Below, piece after piece: positions 1 to 5,192 of a DNA stretch of 9,986 nucleotides (position 1 is its first letter; each line of letters opens with the position of its first letter). The translations under genes were made by a program, and so were the position numbers. The notes under the pieces are model-generated. The model made no database searches. It was given only the letters and a program-made list of their open reading frames with translations, and was not told the DNA's origin. This DNA comes from an uncultured Coriobacteriaceae bacterium. GTDB lineage: Bacteria; Actinomycetota; Coriobacteriia; Coriobacteriales; Eggerthellaceae. Location: NCBI GenBank assembly GCA_900539675.1, contig UQDJ01000055.1, positions 1 through 9,986 on the forward strand, given 5' to 3'.

Positions 1-23
1 ACGCGAAACGCAAAATGTTTCCG

Positions 24-52
24 GTGTAGATCTCGGTGGTCGCCGTATCATT
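24..52 (+). other. Illumina P5 adapter contamination (reverse complement)
   Basis: These 29 bases are a perfect match to the reverse complement of the Illumina P5 flow-cell oligo: they begin GTGTAGATCTCGG and end CGCCGTATCATT. In read-through of short inserts this sequence marks the end of the sequencing construct. It is followed directly by a run of A, as expected when a read runs past the end of the template. It is therefore library-derived, not biological. The 23 bases before it (1-23) do not match the TruSeq or Nextera inner adapter that I would expect there, so their origin (index, other construct or genomic) is unresolved. Confidence 0.96.
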
Positions 53-63
53 AAAAAAAAAAA
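53..63 (+). other. Poly-A run after adapter (sequencing/assembly artefact)
   Basis: Eleven consecutive A follow the adapter end. Illumina reads that run off the end of P5 commonly yield such a tail. The final two A (62-63) may be genuine, because AAG at 62-64 would supply the Lys expected in MurA just before Leu-Ile-Ala-Ala. The join between artefact and genome therefore lies at about 61-64. Confidence 0.85.
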
Positions 64-1252
64 GCTCATCGCTGCTTCCATGTTGGGGCAGGGCAAGAGC
101 ATTATTCATAACGTACCGCGTATTTCTGACATTGAAATCATGGTGGAAGTATTGCGTAGCCTGGGCGCAACGGTTGAACGCGAAGGCCACACGCTTACGG
201 TGGATACGGCCAATGCTAACGGACATGAAACGCCCTATGAATTGGTATCCAAAATGCGCGCTAGCATCTCCATTCTCGGCCCCTTGATTGGTCGCTTTGG
301 TCAGGCTCGTGTGGCAATGCCCGGCGGCTGCAAAATTGGTGCACGCAAAATTGATATGCACTTAAAGGTGCTCGAAGCCATGGGCGTGCATTTTGTGAAC
401 GATCACGGCTATCTGTATGCTTCATCTCCCGATGGACTTCATGCTGCTGACGTGCTGTTGGAATTTCCTAGTGTTGGTGCAACCGAAAATATGTTGATGG
501 CAGCTGTTGCAATTGAAGGCACATCTACTATAGATAACGCTGCGTGTGAACCAGAAATTGTTGACTTGGCAAACATGCTCAACGCTATGGGTGCCCATGT
601 TGAAGGTGCTGGTACACCTACCATTGCAGTACACGGTGTTCCGTTGTCCGATTTTCATCCTTGCGAACACACCACTGTGGGTGATCGTATTGAAGCTGGC
701 ACGTTCCTGACGGCAGGTGCGCTTTTGGGCGGCCCTGTTACCGTAAAGGGCGTTGATCCGCATTTCTTACGCATGGCGCTGATGAAGTTCCAGGAAATGG
801 GCTGCGAAGTTTCTACAACCGAAGATTCCATTACAGTTTCACGCACGGAGCCTTTAAAGCCCACCGATATTCAGACATTGCCTCATCCTGGTTTCCCAAC
901 CGACTTGCAGGCGCAGTTTATGCTGTTATGTGCGTTGGCAAAGGGCAATTCGGTGATTTCAGAAAACATTTTCGAAAATCGTTTCATGTTTGCTTCCGAA
1001 CTAAATCGTATGGGTTCAGATATCACCATCGAAGGTCACCACGCCCTGATTAAGGGTGTCGATAAGTTAGAGGGTGCTCCGGTATCTTCACCTGATCTAC
1101 GCGGTGGCGCTGCACTGGTTATTGCTGGACTGGCGGCAGAAGGCGAAACCGCAGTGCATGAAGTTCATCATATCGATCGTGGCTATGAAAACTACGTGGG
1201 CAAACTGCAGGCAATTGGTGCCAACGTTGAACGCGTCAAGGCAGATGCATAA
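62..1252 (+). CDS. murA: UDP-N-acetylglucosamine 1-carboxyvinyltransferase MurA, 5'-truncated
   Basis: MurA transfers enolpyruvate from PEP to UDP-GlcNAc, the first committed cytoplasmic step of peptidoglycan synthesis and the target of fosfomycin. Visible family signatures are PGGCKIGARKID with the PEP-binding, fosfomycin-sensitive Cys codon at 329-331, HPGFPTDLQ, FENRFMFASELNRMG and, near the end, DLRGGAALVIAGLAAEG then HIDRGYENYVGKL. The reading frame is open back to base 2, but bases 24-63 are sequencing adapter plus poly-A. The trustworthy coding sequence starts near 62 (K-L-I-A-A-S-M). The ATG at 80 is an internal Met, not the start: MurA needs roughly 25-30 more N-terminal residues, including the conserved Lys-Asn of the GAKN motif, which is absent here. 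The gene is presumably intact in the organism. The next gene starts 17 bases after the stop, suggesting an operon. The identification is very secure. Confidence 0.96.
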   Translation, partial: KLIAASMLGQGKSIIHNVPRISDIEIMVEVLRSLGATVEREGHTLTVDTANANGHETPYELVSKMRASISILGPLIGRFGQARVAMPGGCKIGARKIDMHLKVLEAMGVHFVNDHGYLYASSPDGLHAADVLLEFPSVGATENMLMAAVAIEGTSTIDNAACEPEIVDLANMLNAMGAHVEGAGTPTIAVHGVPLSDFHPCEHTTVGDRIEAGTFLTAGALLGGPVTVKGVDPHFLRMALMKFQEMGCEVSTTEDSITVSRTEPLKPTDIQTLPHPGFPTDLQAQFMLLCALAKGNSVISENIFENRFMFASELNRMGSDITIEGHHALIKGVDKLEGAPVSSPDLRGGAALVIAGLAAEGETAVHEVHHIDRGYENYVGKLQAIGANVERVKADA

Positions 1253-1269
1253 ACGGGTGCAGGGGAGTT

Positions 1270-2766
1270 ATGTTTGGAAATCGAAAGTACAACAAGCCTT
1301 CCCGCCGCCCGAAGCACGGCACTCATGGTAGGAAGGATGCCTGGTCATCTTCGGTGATTGGTACGCATGCGAATGGTTCTCCTTCCGTGCCGCGAAGGGG
1401 ATCTTCCTCGCGTCGGAATGCGTATTCTGGACGGCGTCCAGGGGCGAATGTACCTGAGCCAGAAATCAATCAGATTCATTTCAAAACGCGCTCAGTTGAC
1501 GGATCTATGGCTGCGCGTAGCGCCAATGCGCCTTCGCGCACGGTGTCGCTGATGAAGCGTCGCAACCGTTCGCGCATTGGCTTTATTGTGGTACTTATTG
1601 TTTTGGTGGTCGCTATTGCAGGCACATTGGGTACATGCGCATTTCGCAATTCGCTTTCGTCCAATATGGCATTGAACGACCCCAATATTTCAGGTGCACT
1701 TGTGGCGCCGCAGAAAGATCAGCCGTACTACACGTTGATTGTGGGCATTAACGATAAAGACCCCGAGGGTTCTACGGCAAGTTATGTGGGTGTACTGCGT
1801 GTTGACGCACAGTACAACACTATTTCGCTGCTGAATATTCCCAGTGCTATTGCTGAGTCCTATGACGGTGTGGGTGAGCAGAATACTATGCTGCGCGATG
1901 CGCCCCGTGTCGCCGATGAAGGCGTGCTGGTACATAAGGTATCCGATCTTCTTCAGCAGGATATTAACCATTACGTGCGTATTACGGCTACCGACTTTGA
2001 AGCGTTGGTGGATGCTTTGGGCGGCTTGCAGGTGAATGTAGATACCTATGTGGACGATCCTACGGTAGGTACCACCGTGCTTGATCCAGGGCAGCAAACC
2101 CTTAATGGTGAACAGGCCTTAGCGTATGTGAGTGCAAAGAATTATTCCAACGGGTTCAATAAACGCGCTTCTGTCCAGAACCAAGTATTCCAGGCGCTGG
2201 TAAGCGCCGTGCAAGAAAAGGGCGGTATCGGTTTTGTCTTGGATGCAGATAACATTGCAGGAAAAATTAAAACTGATATGGACTATGACACGTTAAATTC
2301 TATCGCTGCCGCTTATGGCCAGGGCTCCGTGAATATCAATACGGTTCCGGGCAGTCAAAGCGTGCATGATGGTGAGGTATTCTGGTCGGTAAGCTCTGAT
2401 GCTTTCAACCAGTTGCGCGACCAGTTTAAGGGTGGCCAGAGCATGGATCTATCCGTGGATACTAGCGGGGTGGATAAGAGCTCGGTTTCTATTGTGGTGC
2501 TTAATGGTGTTGGCACTGATGGATTGAGCGCTCAAGCTGCGCAGAAGTTAACTGATGCCGGTTACACTGTCCAGGAAACAGGGAATGCCGAATCGTTTGT
2601 GTATGACGAAACACTGGTTATTTATCGTGATGACAAAGATAAGCTAGCAGCTGAATCTATTGTTCAGACGCTCGGTGCTGGCCGTGCTATTTCGGCAGGT
2701 GTGTATTACAACTTACATAGCGATATTCAGGTCGTAATTGGTAAGGACTGGGTAAACCATGTCTGA
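1270..2766 (+). CDS. LCP (LytR-CpsA-Psr) family membrane protein with LytR C-terminal domain; catalytic motifs degenerate
   Basis: The 498-residue protein has a basic, Ser/Arg-rich cytoplasmic N-terminus (about 1-100), one membrane helix (about 103-122, G-F-I-V-V-L-I-V-L-V-V-A-I-A-G), an extracellular LCP domain (about 152-312) and a LytR_C-type domain (about 405-494). LCP enzymes attach teichoic acids, arabinogalactan or capsule to peptidoglycan from lipid-linked donors. Fold-level signatures are kept: YYTLIVGI, HYVRITATDFEALVDALGGLQV and LNGEQALAYV. The catalytic signatures are mostly lost. The usual R-S-D-T is T-A-S-Y (169-172), I-P-R-D-T is I-P-S-A-I (190-194), and R-x-R-H...D-x-G-R..R-Q is S-A-K-N...FNKRASVQ (288-303). 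Loss of activity is inference, and a changed substrate or a regulatory role is possible. An AGGGG ribosome site at 1261-1265 sits close to the ATG. The 3' end overlaps folC, suggesting translational coupling. Confidence 0.88.
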   Translation: MFGNRKYNKPSRRPKHGTHGRKDAWSSSVIGTHANGSPSVPRRGSSSRRNAYSGRRPGANVPEPEINQIHFKTRSVDGSMAARSANAPSRTVSLMKRRNRSRIGFIVVLIVLVVAIAGTLGTCAFRNSLSSNMALNDPNISGALVAPQKDQPYYTLIVGINDKDPEGSTASYVGVLRVDAQYNTISLLNIPSAIAESYDGVGEQNTMLRDAPRVADEGVLVHKVSDLLQQDINHYVRITATDFEALVDALGGLQVNVDTYVDDPTVGTTVLDPGQQTLNGEQALAYVSAKNYSNGFNKRASVQNQVFQALVSAVQEKGGIGFVLDADNIAGKIKTDMDYDTLNSIAAAYGQGSVNINTVPGSQSVHDGEVFWSVSSDAFNQLRDQFKGGQSMDLSVDTSGVDKSSVSIVVLNGVGTDGLSAQAAQKLTDAGYTVQETGNAESFVYDETLVIYRDDKDKLAAESIVQTLGAGRAISAGVYYNLHSDIQVVIGKDWVNHV

Positions 2767-4078
2767 TGATCTCGCATCGTTTGATGCAGTTGCCTATATC
2801 AATGAACCGCGTTGGCATGCGATGAGCTTAGGGCTTGATCGCATTAAAGAGTTGCTGAAGCGCTTGGGCGATCCCCAGGATTCACTGTGCTTTGTTCATG
2901 TGGCTGGAACCAATGGGAAAGGTTCTACCAGCGCTATGATGGCGTCTGTTCTGTGCGCGGCAGGCTACAAAACGGGACTTTTCACAAGCCCTTATATCGA
3001 ACGTTTTGAAGAGCGCATTCGTGTTGATGGTCATTTAATTTCGTCGGAAGATTTGCGTCAAGTTACCTGGCAGGTGCATGAGCAAGCCGAAGCCATGACA
3101 GAGCATCCCACCGAATTCGAATTGATGACAGCAGTGGCTTTTACTTACTTCGCTCAACAGCATTGCGATATTGTGGTGGCAGAAGTGGGTATGGGAGGTC
3201 GCCTGGATTCCACTAACGTTATCAAAACGGTGGAAGTGAGCCTTATTGCCCCTATAGCGCTTGATCACTGTAAGTTCTTGGGAAATACGCTGCCGGAAAT
3301 TGCCGCAGAAAAAGCTGGCATCATCAAACCGGGCGTGCCGGTGATAAGCGCTGTTCAGGATGAATCGGTTTATCCCGTTTTGGAAGAGGTGGCCGCCCAG
3401 CATCAGGCTCCGTTTGTGATGGTGCATGCACAGGATGTACAGGGCACTTCATCCGATTTTTCCTATAAAACGATTCACCATATAAAACTGGCTTTAGTGG
3501 GTAGCTATCAGCGTTTTAATGCGGCGCTGGCCCTTGAAGGCTGCTTTGCCTTGCGAGCTAGGGGATGGAATATTCCCGATAGGGCGTTGATTCAAGGCCT
3601 TTCCGAAGTGAGATGGCCGGGACGCTTTGAAATAGTGGCACATAATCCAGAAATAATAATTGATGGCGCGCATAATCCTCATGCAGCACATCAGTTGGCG
3701 GCGGAATTAAGCCAGCGCTATCCCTTGCGCCATATTATTTTTGTTATGGGAGTCATGGAAGATAAGGATCATCGCAGAATGCTAGCCGATTTGCTGCCGC
3801 TGGCGAAAGCGCTGTACTGCTATACCTGTCCGGTGCCACGTGCCATGGATGCTCGTAGTTTGGCATCAGAAGCCCTTCAGGTGCTGGCTGAAATTGATCT
3901 GCCAGAACACAGCATGGGATGCATGGTGCAAGCGTGTGGTGCTGCGGCAAAAGCGGTGGATGCGGCACTTTGTTATGCGGGTGAACATGACGTGGTATGC
4001 CTGTGCGGCAGTCTGTATGGCATTGGCCCGGTTAAGGACGCGTTGCGCCAGCACGGCATCGCCTGTGAACATCTGTAG
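2759..4078 (+). CDS. folC: Folylpolyglutamate synthase / dihydrofolate synthase FolC
   Basis: FolC is an ATP-dependent Mur-ligase-superfamily enzyme of the cytoplasm that adds glutamate to folates; many bacterial forms also make dihydrofolate from dihydropteroate. The 439-residue length is normal. Motifs in order are: N-terminal Y-I-N-E-P-R-W-H-A-M-S-L-G-L-D-R-I (about 13-29), the P-loop VAGTNGKGST (48-57), TSPYIERFEERIRVDG (76-91), AEVGMGGRLDSTN (141-153), the LDHCKFLGNTLPEIAAEKAGIIK segment split across 168-190, WPGRFE (286-291) and DGAHNPHAA (302-310). Whether it is mono- or bifunctional cannot be decided here, because folP/folA context is missing. The ATG overlaps the 3' end of the LCP gene by 8 bases, and an AAGGA at 2743-2747 can serve as ribosome site, so translational coupling is likely. 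The enzyme acts in folate metabolism, so the link with the wall genes is probably co-expression only. Confidence 0.95.
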   Translation: MSDDLASFDAVAYINEPRWHAMSLGLDRIKELLKRLGDPQDSLCFVHVAGTNGKGSTSAMMASVLCAAGYKTGLFTSPYIERFEERIRVDGHLISSEDLRQVTWQVHEQAEAMTEHPTEFELMTAVAFTYFAQQHCDIVVAEVGMGGRLDSTNVIKTVEVSLIAPIALDHCKFLGNTLPEIAAEKAGIIKPGVPVISAVQDESVYPVLEEVAAQHQAPFVMVHAQDVQGTSSDFSYKTIHHIKLALVGSYQRFNAALALEGCFALRARGWNIPDRALIQGLSEVRWPGRFEIVAHNPEIIIDGAHNPHAAHQLAAELSQRYPLRHIIFVMGVMEDKDHRRMLADLLPLAKALYCYTCPVPRAMDARSLASEALQVLAEIDLPEHSMGCMVQACGAAAKAVDAALCYAGEHDVVCLCGSLYGIGPVKDALRQHGIACEHL

Positions 4079-4140
4079 GAGTTTTTCTGCCAACTTCAAT
4101 TCATACGCGGTAGCTTCTCGCTTATGCAGGCAAGTTCGTT

Positions 4141-4146
4141 TATACT
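4141..4146 (+). promoter_or_regulatory. Candidate -10 box for the SRP RNA gene
   Basis: TATACT differs from the TATAAT consensus at one position and lies about 28 bases before the predicted 5' end of the SRP RNA, in the short gap after folC. That would leave a leader to be trimmed, as happens for 4.5S RNA in other bacteria. I see no good -35 box at 16-18 bases upstream, so this is only a candidate. Confidence 0.3.
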
Positions 4147-4173
4147 GTCACACGTTGTTTGAGTATCTCGATT

Positions 4174-4259
4174 GGGCTTGGGCGGCGCCATGTTTCGAAC
4201 CTGGTCAGGTCCGGGAGGAAGCAGCCATAAGGGACCGCTGACGAGCGCCCATGCCTTTT
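4174..4259 (+). ncRNA. ffs: Signal recognition particle RNA, small bacterial (4.5S-like) type
   Basis: This RNA pairs with Ffh to form the SRP, which delivers nascent membrane and secreted proteins to FtsY and the Sec translocon. The hallmark Ffh-binding hairpin is intact: GGTCAGGTCC (4203-4212), a GGGA tetraloop of the GNRA class (4213-4216), then GGAAGCAGCC (4217-4226). The asymmetric and symmetric internal loop bases are those expected for domain IV. The outer stem closes the molecule: GGC-T-TGGGCG (4175-4184) pairs with CGCCCA-T-GCC (4246-4255), with one T-T mismatch. The length of about 82-86 nt fits the small, Alu-less form. A short T run follows at 4256-4259. The exact ends are estimates from the stem. 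Confidence 0.93.
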
Positions 4260-4272
4260 CGGGATACTTTGG

Positions 4273-4299
4273 TTTCGCCGGTCATCCTGATCGGCGAAA
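4273..4299 (+). terminator. 12-bp hairpin downstream of SRP RNA, possible terminator
   Basis: TTTCGCCGGTCA (4273-4284) and TGATCGGCGAAA (4288-4299) pair over 12 positions, including one G-T wobble, with a TCC loop. The stem lies 14 bases after the SRP RNA and is followed by the modestly T-rich TTAGTTTAT. It could end the SRP transcript or act as an attenuator or mRNA-end stabiliser before dedA. The tail is weak for a strong intrinsic terminator. Confidence 0.5.
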
Positions 4300-4325
4300 T
4301 TAGTTTATGGAGCAAAAAGGAACCT

Positions 4326-5150
4326 ATGGAATTCATTGATTTTATCGTTGGTCTTTTGCAAGACCCTCGTGGCGCTATTGCGGGCTGGATTGTTGCATTA
4401 GGTCCGATCTGGGTTTATACCCCTCTGTTCATCATTGTATTTATTGAAACGGGCCTGGTGTTCTTTCCGTTTCTGCCGGGCGATTCGCTCCTGTTTGCAG
4501 CGGGTGTTTTTTCTGCTGACGGCGGTGGCCTGACTATTGGAGCAACGCTGATTGTGTTCTATCTGGCAGCCATCTTAGGCAACACATCGAACTATTGGAT
4601 TGCCCGTCTGTTTGGTAAGCGCATCATTGATTCAGGAAAGGTGAAGGCGCTCACGCCAGAACGCATGGCAAAATTGGACCACTTCTTTGAGCGCTACGGT
4701 GGTCTCACTATTGTGATTACGCGCTTTATGCCTTTCTTTCGTACATTTGCTCCGTTTATTGCGGGTACAGGGCATATGAACTTCGCGAAGTTTACGCTGT
4801 TTAATTGCATTGGTGGCATCGCGTGGGTTTCGTTGTTTGTTTTGGTGGGCTTCTTCTTTGGTGGCATTCCGTTTATCCAGGAACATTTTGAAGTAATTGT
4901 TTTGGGTATTGTGGCAGTGTCGGTAGCGCCAGCAGTTATTGGAGCAATAAAGGCAGCTCTTTCAGCCCGCAAGAGCGGCGCTCGTAAGTTTGAAGTTGAA
5001 ACGGCAGCTGAAGCAGAGCGCTTGGCCCGTGCTAAGCATGCTCGTCAAGCTAAAGCTAATACAACAGAGCAGCTGGACTCAAACGAAAACGTCAGCGAAG
5101 CCAGAAGCGCTAAAGCAAGCGGATCCACTTCTGATAAACGCCAGAAGTAG
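4326..5150 (+). CDS. DedA family (SNARE-associated/VTT domain) membrane protein
   Basis: DedA proteins are polytopic membrane proteins implicated in lipid-carrier and phospholipid flipping and in envelope homeostasis; members include undecaprenyl-phosphate recyclers. The chosen start gives 274 residues. Family signatures are E-T-G-L-V-F-F-P-F-L-P-G-D-S-L-L-F (41-57), GNTSNYWIARLFGKR (85-99), F-F-E-R-Y-G-G (120-126), RFMPFFRTFAPFIAGTGHM (133-151) and GGIAW (163-167). Hydrophobic segments lie near 29-60, 70-96, 125-146, 156-180 and 188-212. The C-terminal tail (about 213-274) is charged, Ala/Lys/Arg-rich and probably cytoplasmic. I chose the ATG at 4326 because AAGGA (4317-4321) precedes it. 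The in-frame ATG at 4251 lies inside the SRP RNA and would add 25 residues with no family match. The gene precedes dnaX by 42 bases. The specific substrate is unknown. Confidence 0.92.
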   Translation: MEFIDFIVGLLQDPRGAIAGWIVALGPIWVYTPLFIIVFIETGLVFFPFLPGDSLLFAAGVFSADGGGLTIGATLIVFYLAAILGNTSNYWIARLFGKRIIDSGKVKALTPERMAKLDHFFERYGGLTIVITRFMPFFRTFAPFIAGTGHMNFAKFTLFNCIGGIAWVSLFVLVGFFFGGIPFIQEHFEVIVLGIVAVSVAPAVIGAIKAALSARKSGARKFEVETAAEAERLARAKHARQAKANTTEQLDSNENVSEARSAKASGSTSDKRQK

Positions 5151-5180
5151 TAGGCCATGCTTTGGTAGTTGCATAGCTTT

Positions 5181-5186
5181 GGGAGG
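5181..5186 (+). promoter_or_regulatory. Ribosome binding site of dnaX
   Basis: GGGAGG lies 6 bases before the ATG at 5193. It is a strong purine-rich site that supports this start, which also gives the conserved DnaX N-terminus MEALYRKYRP. Confidence 0.8.
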
Positions 5187-5192
5187 GCTTGA

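Noticed and set aside
36..287. 83-codon plus-strand ORF starting inside the adapter
   Set aside because: It begins in the P5 adapter and then runs out of frame through murA; a product of contamination and frame shadow.
3840..4241. 133-codon ORF spanning the folC end and the SRP RNA
   Set aside because: It is a frame shadow of folC that continues by chance through the RNA gene.
4251..4325. Upstream 25-codon extension of dedA
   Set aside because: The ATG falls in the last bases of the SRP RNA, the stretch contains the hairpin, and the extra residues match nothing in DedA proteins.
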